7,125 nt of DNA from Demequinaceae bacterium UBA4004 (GTDB lineage Bacteria; Actinomycetota; Actinomycetes; Actinomycetales; Demequinaceae). Position numbers and translations under genes: made by a program. Each line of letters opens with the position of its first letter. Position 1 is the stretch's first letter. A model generated the notes under the pieces. It saw only the letters and a list, made by a program, of their open reading frames with translations, was not told the origin of the DNA and ran no database searches. The stretch spans positions 3,269 to 10,393 of the forward strand of contig DGBM01000173.1 in the NCBI GenBank assembly GCA_002384765.1, given 5' to 3'. Below are positions 1 to 5,638 of this stretch, piece by piece.

Positions 1-287
1 GCGATGGGCGCCTTCACGCTCGCGACATCCACCACCACCGCGTGTGGCCACGCGTTGAGCGCATCCACCACCACGTGCGCCGTCACGCCCGGAGGTGTCG
101 CCACAATCACCAGGTCGGGGTGCTCCCGTCCGGGGGCGCCGCCCGCGCCGATGCTCCTCGCCAACAGCTGAGCCTCGGCATCCGCATCGGAAATGGTGAC
201 GCTCCACCCTTCCGAGGTGAGGCCGATGCCGATCGACGCGCCGATGAGACCTGCGCCGATGATGTGGGTGGTGGGCGTGGTCGCCAT
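1..287 (-). CDS. tyrA: Prephenate dehydrogenase, N-terminal part (3' end outside window)
   Basis: Partial gene: the first 95 codons are present and the rest lies beyond the left edge. TyrA oxidatively decarboxylates prephenate to 4-hydroxyphenylpyruvate with NAD(P)+ in tyrosine biosynthesis, in the cytoplasm. My translation begins MATTPTTHIIGAGLIGAS, a Rossmann fold opening with GxGxxG at residues 11-16. An Asp at residue 34 ends the second strand, which suggests NAD+ rather than NADP+. Near residues 87-93 is VVDVASVK, matching the family's D-V-x-S-V-K segment that follows the nucleotide site. The ATG at 287-285 shares one base with the aroH stop (TAATG), so the two are almost certainly translationally coupled. 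AroH makes prephenate, the TyrA substrate, which supports the call. Other NAD-binding dehydrogenases share the first motif, but the DVASVK segment and the neighbour favour TyrA. The C-terminal catalytic domain, and any ACT domain, cannot be assessed. Confidence 0.9.
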   Translation of the reverse strand, partial: MATTPTTHIIGAGLIGASIGIGLTSEGWSVTISDADAEAQLLARSIGAGGAPGREHPDLVIVATPPGVTAHVVVDALNAWPHAVVVDVASVKAPI

Positions 288-649
288 TACTGGGCGAGAT
301 CCCGGCGCAGTGACACGGCCTCGTGCAGGTACACGTGGGACACCATGTCTCGCGGTCGGTCCATCTCGACGTGCATCATGACGCGCACCACCATGGGCAG
401 GGCGCCAGGCACGGCCATCTCTTGGGCGCACATCAGCGGCACCGCGCCAAATCCCAGCGTGCGGGCGGCCGCCGCGGGAAAATCGCTGACGATGTCCGGC
501 GTGCAGGTGAAGAACACGGAGATCACGGCCTGGGTCGTGATGCCGTTCTCGTGGAGCATCCCCTCGACAAGTTCGCGGGTGCGCTCGTGAAGGTGTTTAC
601 GCTCATCGCGTGCGAGCGTTGTTGCGCCCCTGATCGCCCGTACCGCCAT
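287..649 (-). CDS. aroH: Chorismate mutase, AroH class (monofunctional)
   Basis: Converts chorismate to prephenate, the committed step to phenylalanine and tyrosine, in the cytoplasm. The 120-residue product has the length and pattern of the Bacillus subtilis AroH trimeric alpha/beta-barrel type, not the all-helical AroQ type. It opens MAVRAIRGATT, with Arg7 as the known active-site arginine. CAQEM places Cys74 and Glu77, VVRVMM places Arg89 and HVYL places Tyr107. These correspond to B. subtilis Arg7, Cys75, Glu78, Arg90 and Tyr108, so the active site looks complete. No Shine-Dalgarno is visible before the ATG. Instead a TAGCAT hexamer sits exactly 6 nt upstream, suggesting a leaderless transcript separate from rluB. 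The stop TAA overlaps the tyrA ATG by one base. The call is secure. Confidence 0.96.
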   Translation of the reverse strand: MAVRAIRGATTLARDERKHLHERTRELVEGMLHENGITTQAVISVFFTCTPDIVSDFPAAAARTLGFGAVPLMCAQEMAVPGALPMVVRVMMHVEMDRPRDMVSHVYLHEAVSLRRDLAQ

Positions 650-661
650 GCGGCAATGCTA
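650..661 (-). promoter_or_regulatory. Putative -10 element giving a leaderless aroH-tyrA mRNA
   Basis: On the minus strand TAGCAT (661-656) fits TANNNT and is followed by 6 nt (TGCCGC) and then the aroH ATG at 649. With standard sigma-A spacing, +1 would fall on the A of the ATG. No Shine-Dalgarno precedes the ATG and the rluB-aroH gap is 48 nt, the longest gap in the minus-strand block. No recognisable -35 hexamer lies at the expected distance. This is inferred from sequence geometry only. Confidence 0.4.
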
Positions 662-697
662 CCGGGCCGTAGGGCCGACGCGTGGCACGGCCGGGCG

Positions 698-1447
698 CTA
701 CAGGCCCGCCTCTTGCTGGAGCAAACCCACTTCGGTGTTGCTGAGTCGACGCTGCTCGCCGGCCTGAAGAGTGCCAAGCCCCACGGGCCCGAATTTGGTG
801 CGCACCAGATCGATGACCGGATGCCCGACGGCATCAAACATGCGCCGCACGATGCGGTTGCGGCCCTCGTGCATGACCACCTCGACCAGCGAGTGGTCGT
901 CCGTCGCGTCGATGATGCGGCACTCGGCGGCGCGCACGGGCCCGTCGTCCAGCTCCAGCCCCTGACGCAGCGTGGTGCCGATGCCCTTGTTGACACGCCC
1001 CCGCACCTTCGCGACGTACACCTTGGACACGCCGTGCGTGGGGTGTGCAAGCTTGTTAGCCAGATCCCCGTCGTTCGTGAGCAGCAGGACGCCCGTGGTG
1101 TCCGCGTCCAGCCGGCCCACATGGAACAGCCGCTCCTCGTACTCCGTGACGTATTGCTGAAGTGAGGGGCGCCCCTCGGGATCGCTCATGGTGCTCACCA
1201 CGCCCTTGGGCTTGTTCAGCACCACCGTAATCAGGTGAGTGTCCACAGACACCCGCTTGCCGTCCACCTTGATGACGCATTCGTCGGGATTGATGCGGAC
1301 GCCCAGCTGGTCCACCACCTCGCCGTTCACCGTCACCTTGCCCGCCTCAATGAGGTCCTCGCACTTGCGGCGGGAGCCCACGCCGGCCTGAGCGAGCACC
1401 TTCTGAAGGCGCACGCCTTCGGGGCGGTAGATCTCCAGGTCGCCCAT
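698..1447 (-). CDS. rluB: 23S rRNA pseudouridine synthase, RluB/RsuA family
   Basis: Isomerises a uridine of 23S rRNA to pseudouridine during large-subunit assembly; family members act on helix 89 or 90 of the peptidyl transferase region. About 249 residues. The N-terminal S4 RNA-binding domain (roughly residues 11-60) carries RLQKVLAQAGVGSRRKCE and VTVNGEVV. The catalytic domain follows, with GRLDADTTGVLLLTNDGDL, where the Asp of GRLD (about residue 114) is the catalytic aspartate. Further on is HEGRNRIVRRMFDAVGHPV, typical of RluB/RluE/RluF/RsuA. An S4 domain plus adjacency to scpB is typical of RluB in Gram-positives. I chose the ATG at 1447, which overlaps the scpB stop as TGATG and has GAGG 7 nt upstream. 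An in-frame TTG directly before it (1450) is the alternative, but leaves only 4 nt from the GAGG. Family certain; exact target uridine inferred. Confidence 0.93.
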   Translation of the reverse strand: MGDLEIYRPEGVRLQKVLAQAGVGSRRKCEDLIEAGKVTVNGEVVDQLGVRINPDECVIKVDGKRVSVDTHLITVVLNKPKGVVSTMSDPEGRPSLQQYVTEYEERLFHVGRLDADTTGVLLLTNDGDLANKLAHPTHGVSKVYVAKVRGRVNKGIGTTLRQGLELDDGPVRAAECRIIDATDDHSLVEVVMHEGRNRIVRRMFDAVGHPVIDLVRTKFGPVGLGTLQAGEQRRLSNTEVGLLQQEAGL

Positions 1448-1986
1448 CAATTCGCCTCATCCACGTCGTCGAGGTCCGGCAGGTACGGGGCCAACGCCGG
1501 CAGGTCATCCAACGAACCCAGGCCGATGCGCTCAAGGAACTCGGTGGTGGTGCCGTACTGGACGGCGCCCCCCACTTCCCCCACCTCGGTCACAAGGCCG
1601 CGGTTGAGCAGCGTCTTCATCACCGAATCCACATTAACGCCGCGAATCTGCGACACCTGACCACGAGTGGCCGGCTGGCGGTATGCCACCACCGCGAGCG
1701 TCTCGAGCGCCGCCTGCGAGAGCCTGGCCGATTGGCCCTCGACCACAAAGGCTCCCACCGCGTCGGCGAACAGCGGGGACGAGTAGACGCGCCACCCGCC
1801 GCCCACCTCACGCAACTCGAAGCCGCGGGGGTTGTCCGGGTTGGCGTATTCGTCACGCAGGGCGTGCAACGCATCGAGCACCTGAGGCTCCGGCACGTCG
1901 AGGGCTGTCGCGAGGTCCACAGGCGTGGCGGGCTCGTCAATCACCATGAGAATCGCCTCGAGGGCGGGACGCACCTGAACGGTCAT
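1447..1986 (-). CDS. scpB: Segregation and condensation protein B
   Basis: Dimeric winged-helix (kite) subunit of the SMC-ScpAB condensin complex, which organises and segregates the chromosome on the nucleoid. The 179 residues are close to the usual size (about 180-200). Two winged-helix domains are expected. The first covers roughly residues 5-80, beginning RPALEAILMVIDEPATPVDL. The second covers roughly 88-160 and contains the family-defining segment RLSQAALETLAVVAYRQP followed by TRGQVSQIRGVN and a TLLNRGLVTEVG wing. The C-terminus is acidic (PDLDDVDEAN). The ATG overlaps the scpA stop in an ATGA arrangement, and GAGGAGGA (2003-1996) lies about 10 nt upstream, so it has its own ribosome site as well as coupling. 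Stoichiometric production with ScpA is the likely reason for the overlap. No smc gene lies in the window, which is normal. Confidence 0.96.
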   Translation of the reverse strand: MTVQVRPALEAILMVIDEPATPVDLATALDVPEPQVLDALHALRDEYANPDNPRGFELREVGGGWRVYSSPLFADAVGAFVVEGQSARLSQAALETLAVVAYRQPATRGQVSQIRGVNVDSVMKTLLNRGLVTEVGEVGGAVQYGTTTEFLERIGLGSLDDLPALAPYLPDLDDVDEAN

Positions 1987-2798
1987 GGGGTGGCTTCCTC
2001 CTCGACGCCGTCAAACTCTCCGCTCACCTGAATGTCCTCGTGGGAACCGGTCCAGCGAATGGTGAGCTCGCCGAGCGAGCGTACCTGCTCAAATGCGACC
2101 GCCGACTCACGGAAGAGTTCCAGCAGCGCGAGAAACCGTGCGACGACCATGGCGGGGTGGTCGGCGTCGGCGACGAGCGAGCGGAACGTCATCGCCCCGG
2201 CACGCTGAAGCCGACTGGAAATGATGGCGGCCTGTTCGCGCACGCTCACCTTCGGGTTGTGCAGATGCGTGAGGGACACCCCCAGGTCCTGCGGCTTGGG
2301 CTGGAGCGCGTGAGCCGCGAGGCGGGCCACATCCTCCGGCGTCGCGCGCCACACCAGTTCGGGCAGCAGCATCGCGAAGTGCGGCTCCAGCGCCACGTCA
2401 CGAGGCATGCGGCGCGGCGCATCCATCAGCTTCTCGACGGCGCCCGCGACCTCCTTGAACGCCCGATACTGGAGTAGGCGCGCAAAGAGCAGGTCACGGG
2501 CCTCCAGGAGCGCCAGATCCTCCGCATCGTCCACCTCGCCTTGAGGCAGCAGGCGAGCGGCCTTGAGGTCAAGCAGCGTGGCGGCGACCACCAGAAACTC
2601 GGAGGCTTGCGACAGGTCCCAATCCCCCTCGCGGGCGCGCACTGCCATGAGGAACTCGTCGGTCACGATCGCCAGCGCCACGTCCGTGATCTCCATCTCG
2701 TGCTTCGAGATCAGGCTCAACAGCAGGTCAAAGGGACCTTCGAAATTGGGGAGGTGCACCTGGAAGGCGCTGGGTGCCCCCTCAACGGCTGCAGTCAC
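1983..2798 (-). CDS. scpA: Segregation and condensation protein A (kleisin)
   Basis: Kleisin subunit bridging the two SMC heads and binding the ScpB dimer. 271 residues, in the normal range. The N-terminal SMC-neck-binding domain shows the characteristic FQVHLPNFEGPFDLLLSLI at about residues 12-30, then HEMEITDVALAIVTDEFL. Around 60-90 is SQASEFLVVAATLLDLKAARLLP, another ScpA signature. The middle (about 95-200) is the ScpB-binding linker. The C-terminal winged helix (about 200-265) has FRSLVADADHPAMVVARFLALLELFRE and ends with an acidic tail. The start is GTG at 2798, 1 nt after the upstream ATPase stop. No internal start fits the conserved N-terminus better. A purine-rich GGGGTGG lies about 9 nt upstream, a modest Shine-Dalgarno, so coupling with the upstream gene probably helps. 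Co-transcription with scpB is essentially universal. Confidence 0.96.
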   Translation of the reverse strand: MTAAVEGAPSAFQVHLPNFEGPFDLLLSLISKHEMEITDVALAIVTDEFLMAVRAREGDWDLSQASEFLVVAATLLDLKAARLLPQGEVDDAEDLALLEARDLLFARLLQYRAFKEVAGAVEKLMDAPRRMPRDVALEPHFAMLLPELVWRATPEDVARLAAHALQPKPQDLGVSLTHLHNPKVSVREQAAIISSRLQRAGAMTFRSLVADADHPAMVVARFLALLELFRESAVAFEQVRSLGELTIRWTGSHEDIQVSGEFDGVEEEATP

Positions 2799-2799
2799 G

Positions 2800-3624
2800 T
2801 CAGGCTGCCACCCCGCGTGTCACCAATTCCCGGGCGAGCTGGCGGTAGGCCTCAGCGCCGGCGTGCTTGGGCGCAAAGGTGAGAATGGATTCGGACGCGA
2901 CCGACGAGTCGGGGAACTTCACCGTCCGGCCGATCATCGTCTCGGTCACGCGGTCCCCAAAGGCGTCACGCACCCGCGCCACCACTTCCTGGGCGTGCAA
3001 GGTGCGGGGGTCGTACATCGTCGGCACGATCGCATCCATCGTCAGCTTGGGGTTCAGCCGGTCCTGCACTTTGCTCACCGTGTCGACCAGCAGCGCGACG
3101 CCACGCAACGCGAAGTACTCGCAGGCGAGCGGAATCACCACGCCGTGGGCGGCCACCAACGCATTGACGGTCAACAGGCCGAGCGAGGGCTGGCAGTCGA
3201 TCAGGATCAGATCGTAGTCGTCCTCGATGGACCGCAGGGCCCGGGCCAACGCACTCTCGCGTGCCACTTCGCCCACCAGCTGCACCTCTGCGGCGGACAG
3301 GTCGATGTTCGCGGGCAACACATCGAGGCGGTCGATGCCGGTGGGCAGGATCACGCTCGCCGTGTCCACCTTGGGCCCCATCAGCAGGTCGTACACCGTG
3401 GTGTCGAGTTCGTGCGGCTTCAGGCCGAGGCCAGCAGACGCGGCGCCTTGCGGGTCGAAGTCGACCAGCAGCACCTTGCGACCGTATTCGGCAAAGGCGG
3501 CGGCAAGGTTGACCGACGTAGTGGTCTTGCCTACTCCACCCTTTTGGTTGCACAGGGCCACAACTCTGGCCGGACCTGTGCCACGGAGCGCAGGGGGTAC
3601 GGGGAACTCAGTCACGTCGCTCAC
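2800..3624 (-). CDS. ParA/Soj-type ATPase of the xerD-scpAB cluster
   Basis: Deviant-Walker P-loop ATPase of the ParA/MinD superfamily, chromosomal Soj-like by sequence. From the chosen start it has 274 residues. The N-terminus is short with no helix-turn-helix. Walker A is QKGGVGKTT at about residues 27-35, with signature Lys28 and catalytic Lys33. The A' box LLVDFDPQG is near 53-60 and Walker B DLILIDCQPS near 138-147. ParA-like segments follow: LPANIDLSAAE, GVVIPLACEYFALRGV and PTMYDPRTLHAQEVV. Start choice: an in-frame GTG at 3660 would overlap xerD by 35 nt, whereas GTG at 3624 begins 1 nt after the xerD stop with GGAG (3632-3629) just upstream. GTG at 3615 is a further alternative. No parB is adjacent, so it is probably not the oriC-linked ParA. 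It matches the position of M. tuberculosis Rv1708 beside scpA. Partner and exact role are unknown; a role in segregation is inferred from neighbours. Confidence 0.92.
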   Translation of the reverse strand: MSDVTEFPVPPALRGTGPARVVALCNQKGGVGKTTTSVNLAAAFAEYGRKVLLVDFDPQGAASAGLGLKPHELDTTVYDLLMGPKVDTASVILPTGIDRLDVLPANIDLSAAEVQLVGEVARESALARALRSIEDDYDLILIDCQPSLGLLTVNALVAAHGVVIPLACEYFALRGVALLVDTVSKVQDRLNPKLTMDAIVPTMYDPRTLHAQEVVARVRDAFGDRVTETMIGRTVKFPDSSVASESILTFAPKHAGAEAYRQLARELVTRGVAA

Positions 3625-3625
3625 C

Positions 3626-4579
3626 TTACTCCGGGCGAGGTGCCCCCACACCGCGGGCACGCGGGTGAGCGGTCTGGTAAACCTCGCGCATCGCGTCGCG
3701 CGTCACCAGCGTGTAGACCTGCGTGGTCGTCACCGATGCGTGGCCCAGCAACTCCTGCACTACGCGGATGTCGGCGCCTCCACGCAGAAGGTGGGTGGCA
3801 AACGAGTGGCGCAGCGTGTGCGGCGAGACGTGTTCGATTCCGGCGCGCTGCGCGGCGGCCTTGATGATGGTCCAACCGCTCTGCCTGCTCAGGCGCCCGC
3901 CGCGAGTGTTGAGGAACAGCGCGGGAGTTCCCTTTCCGGCGGCGGCAAGCGCGGGTCGAGCCCTCACCACGTAGGCGTTGACCGCATCGGCCGCATAGTG
4001 CCCCATCGGCACCATCCGCTCCTTGCGCCCCTTGCCCCTCAGCAGCACGGCCTCCGCCCCCGGCTCCAGCGAGATGTCGTCGACGTCGAGCCCGATCGCC
4101 TCGGACACGCGTGCGCCCGACGCGTAAAGAACCTCCAGCAGCGCCTTGTCTCGAAGCGGACCCGCGCCCTGCCCCACCCCAGCCGCTTCGAGCAGGGATT
4201 CCACCTGGTCGGTGCCGAGGGCCTTGGGAAGCCGTGCAGGTGTGGTGCGTGGCTTGACGTCGATCGCGGCATCGTCAAGCGTCCAACCCTCGGCGACCGC
4301 GAAACGGTGCCAACCGCGGACGGCAACGACGGTGCGGGCGGCCGATGCGGGGGCGAGTGCCGTGTGCCCGTCGTCCCCCGACGACACGGCCTGGGCGAAT
4401 GCCGACACATGGTGGGGGCTCGCGTCGGCCAAGCGGGTCACGCTGTGGGCGTCCAGGTACTCGACATAGCGGCCCAGGTCCCGGCGATACGCGGCGACGG
4501 TGTTGCGCGACAGCCCTCGCTCGACCGTCACGTGAGCGAGATAGGTGGCGAGCTCCCGCTCGAGTCCTAGCCCTGCCAC
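3626..4579 (-). CDS. xerD: Site-specific tyrosine recombinase XerD
   Basis: With XerC it resolves chromosome dimers at the dif site near the terminus. From the chosen GTG the product is 317 residues. The N-terminal SAM-like core-binding domain (about residues 5-95) includes [23 protein letters not shown]. The catalytic domain (about 115-300) has all expected active-site residues: Arg157 in [13 protein letters not shown], Lys183 in [11 protein letters not shown], His254 and Arg257 in [12 protein letters not shown], His280 in LLGHAS and nucleophile Tyr289 in TTTQVYT. The spacings Arg257-His280 (23) and His280-Tyr289 (9) equal those of E. coli XerD. The start is uncertain: GTG at 4579 overlaps ctaB by 13 nt, while an in-frame TTG at 4600 would overlap by 34 nt. 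Neither has a strong Shine-Dalgarno, suggesting coupling to ctaB. A phage or element integrase is unlikely given the housekeeping context beside scpAB. XerC versus XerD is settled mainly by synteny. Confidence 0.92.
   Translation of the reverse strand: MAGLGLERELATYLAHVTVERGLSRNTVAAYRRDLGRYVEYLDAHSVTRLADASPHHVSAFAQAVSSGDDGHTALAPASAARTVVAVRGWHRFAVAEGWTLDDAAIDVKPRTTPARLPKALGTDQVESLLEAAGVGQGAGPLRDKALLEVLYASGARVSEAIGLDVDDISLEPGAEAVLLRGKGRKERMVPMGHYAADAVNAYVVRARPALAAAGKGTPALFLNTRGGRLSRQSGWTIIKAAAQRAGIEHVSPHTLRHSFATHLLRGGADIRVVQELLGHASVTTTQVYTLVTRDAMREVYQTAHPRARGVGAPRPE
3629..3632 (-). promoter_or_regulatory. Ribosome binding site deciding the ParA-like gene start
   Basis: GGAG on the minus strand runs directly into the xerD stop (GGAG-TAA-G-GTG). 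It sits 4 nt before the GTG at 3624, supporting that start over the in-frame GTG at 3660, and implies reinitiation by ribosomes finishing xerD. The short spacing leaves some doubt. Confidence 0.5.
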
Positions 4580-5529
4580 ACCGCGAGCGACTCTGGCCAA
4601 AACGGGTCGACCAAGATGGCGCCGAAGACGACGGAGAGATACATGATCGAGTCACGGAACAGGCGCATGGAACGCAACTTGGAACCGTCCATGGTGCGCT
4701 TGTACAACGCGACGCAACCGCCCACGAACCACACGCCAAAGCCGAGCGCTAGCACGGCGTAGATCCACGACATGGAGGCCAGCGGAACCAGAGCGAGCGA
4801 CACCACCACCATCGCGGTGGCGTACGCGATCATCTCCTTGGCGACCTTGACCGGCGTGGCGACCACGGGAAGCATCGGCACCTCGGCGTGCTCGTAGTCC
4901 TTGCGGAACTTGAGGGCGAGAGGCCAGTAATGAGGCGGCGTCCACAGGAAGATGATGAGAAACAGCACCACGGGGGTCCATGACAAGGACTCGCGCACGG
5001 CAGCCCAGCCGATCAGAACCGGCATGCAACCCGCCGCGCCTCCCCACACGATGTTCTGCGAGGTCCGACGCTTCAGCAGCATCGTGTATCCCACCGTGTA
5101 CAGGAGGATCGCGACCACCGACAGCACCGTGGCAAGCGGCGACCCGACCAGCCACCAGAACCACGCGGTCGAGATCGCGGCAAGAATCCAGGCAAACGTG
5201 ATCCCCGCGCGCGCGGATACGGCCCCCGTCACAAGCGGTCTTCCCTGCGTGCGCTTCATCACCGCATCGATGTCGCGGTCAAGATAGCTGTTGAACGCAT
5301 TCGCCGAACCGGCCGACAGCGTGCCGCCGATCAGCGTTGCCGTCATCAACCACGCGCCGGGCCAGCCTTCCGCCGCGAGCACCATAGTGGGTAGCGTCGT
5401 GATGAGCAGAAGTTCAATGATGCGGGGCTTGGTGAGCGAGACGTACGCCTTGATCACCCTGGTCGCGGCGATGACTCGGCCCACGGAGGGTGCGGGGACG
5501 TCAGTGGGCGTCGTCGTAGGGGACGGCAT
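4567..5529 (-). CDS. ctaB: Heme O synthase (protoheme IX farnesyltransferase)
   Basis: Integral membrane UbiA-superfamily prenyltransferase that adds a farnesyl group to the vinyl side chain of protoheme IX, making heme O, the precursor of heme A for cytochrome aa3 oxidase. It has 320 residues, slightly long because of a Pro/Thr-rich N-terminal tail of about 20 residues. [13 protein letters not shown] begins the first membrane helix near residue 35. The prenyl-diphosphate/Mg binding motif is NSYLDRDID, with Asn80, Asp84 and Asp88. The second conserved loop includes [12 protein letters not shown] and [14 protein letters not shown] around 195-223, diagnostic of CtaB/CyoE. About eight or nine hydrophobic helices span the rest. 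The ATG at 5529 is preceded by TACAAT-N6 and no convincing Shine-Dalgarno, pointing to a leaderless mRNA. It heads the minus-strand block and is divergent from tkt, a familiar actinobacterial pairing. The 3' end overlaps xerD. Confidence 0.96.
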   Translation of the reverse strand: MPSPTTTPTDVPAPSVGRVIAATRVIKAYVSLTKPRIIELLLITTLPTMVLAAEGWPGAWLMTATLIGGTLSAGSANAFNSYLDRDIDAVMKRTQGRPLVTGAVSARAGITFAWILAAISTAWFWWLVGSPLATVLSVVAILLYTVGYTMLLKRRTSQNIVWGGAAGCMPVLIGWAAVRESLSWTPVVLFLIIFLWTPPHYWPLALKFRKDYEHAEVPMLPVVATPVKVAKEMIAYATAMVVVSLALVPLASMSWIYAVLALGFGVWFVGGCVALYKRTMDGSKLRSMRLFRDSIMYLSVVFGAILVDPFWPESLAVWQG

Positions 5530-5541
5530 AACTCGATTGTA
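5530..5541 (-). promoter_or_regulatory. Putative ctaB promoter -10 (TACAAT), leaderless start
   Basis: TACAAT (5541-5536) is close to the TATAAT consensus and is followed by CGAGTT and then the ctaB ATG at 5529. Standard spacing puts +1 on the A of the start codon. The sequence 17 nt upstream (CGCTTG, 5564-5559) is a poor -35 match, which is common in actinobacteria. It is the best promoter candidate for the whole ctaB-to-rluB run. Confidence 0.5.
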
Positions 5542-5563
5542 CGTGGGCCCTGCACGAACAAGC

Positions 5564-5576
5564 GCCCTCGTAGGGC
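5564..5576. repeat. Short inverted repeat in the divergent ctaB-tkt spacer
   Basis: GCCCT-CGT-AGGGC: perfect 5-bp arms around a 3-nt centre. It overlaps or abuts where a ctaB -35 would lie (5564-5559) and lies about 24 bp before the possible tkt -10. It could be an operator half-pair or chance in GC-rich DNA. The arms are too short for a convincing terminator and no T-run follows. Two GGGCCC palindromes flank it (5545-5550 and 5584-5589). Confidence 0.25.
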
Positions 5577-5599
5577 TCCGAACGGGCCCGCGCCGCCGC

Positions 5600-5611
5600 T
5601 AGGCTAGGAAT
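5600..5611 (+). promoter_or_regulatory. Possible tkt promoter -10 region
   Basis: TAGGCT (5600-5605) overlaps a second TAGGAAT (5605-5611). Both resemble the TANNNT -10 pattern often seen in high-GC actinobacteria. No clear -35 lies 16-18 nt upstream. Initiation shortly downstream would give a leader of about 20-30 nt containing the tkt ribosome site. Support is weak beyond position and composition. Confidence 0.35.
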
Positions 5612-5628
5612 GCCCCACCGAAGCTATT

Positions 5629-5634
5629 AGGGAG
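5629..5634 (+). promoter_or_regulatory. tkt ribosome binding site
   Basis: AGGGAG, continuing as AGGGAGAG, lies 4 nt before the GTG at 5639. It is the only strong Shine-Dalgarno in the divergent spacer and fixes GTG as the tkt start, in contrast with the apparently leaderless ctaB on the other strand. Confidence 0.7.
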
Positions 5635-5638
5635 AGCC

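Noticed and set aside
650..697. Possible terminator between rluB and aroH
   Set aside because: GGCC-rich short repeats are present (GGGCC copies around 664-676), but there is no stable long stem and no T-run, so I do not call a terminator.
323..1165. 280-codon plus-strand open frame antisense to aroH and rluB
   Set aside because: Histidine/arginine-rich shadow frame over two well-conserved minus-strand genes.
2563..3864. 433-codon plus-strand open frame antisense to scpA and the ParA-like gene
   Set aside because: Same composition artefact; no plausible domains or ribosome site, and it crosses several real gene boundaries.
3227..4570. 447-codon plus-strand open frame antisense to xerD and the ParA-like gene
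   Set aside because: It is a shadow of high-GC coding DNA: the product is Arg/His/Gly/Pro-rich with no recognisable domain, while the opposite strand encodes two complete conserved enzymes.
3626..4579. xerD as a phage or integrative-element integrase
   Set aside because: The sequence fits XerD in length and residue spacing, sits in the conserved scpAB cluster, and no attachment site repeats, tRNA or phage genes are nearby.
5207..5216. Alternating GC tract (CGCGCGCG) within ctaB
   Set aside because: Short and fully explained by Arg/Ala codons of the heme O synthase frame; no sign of a regulatory role.
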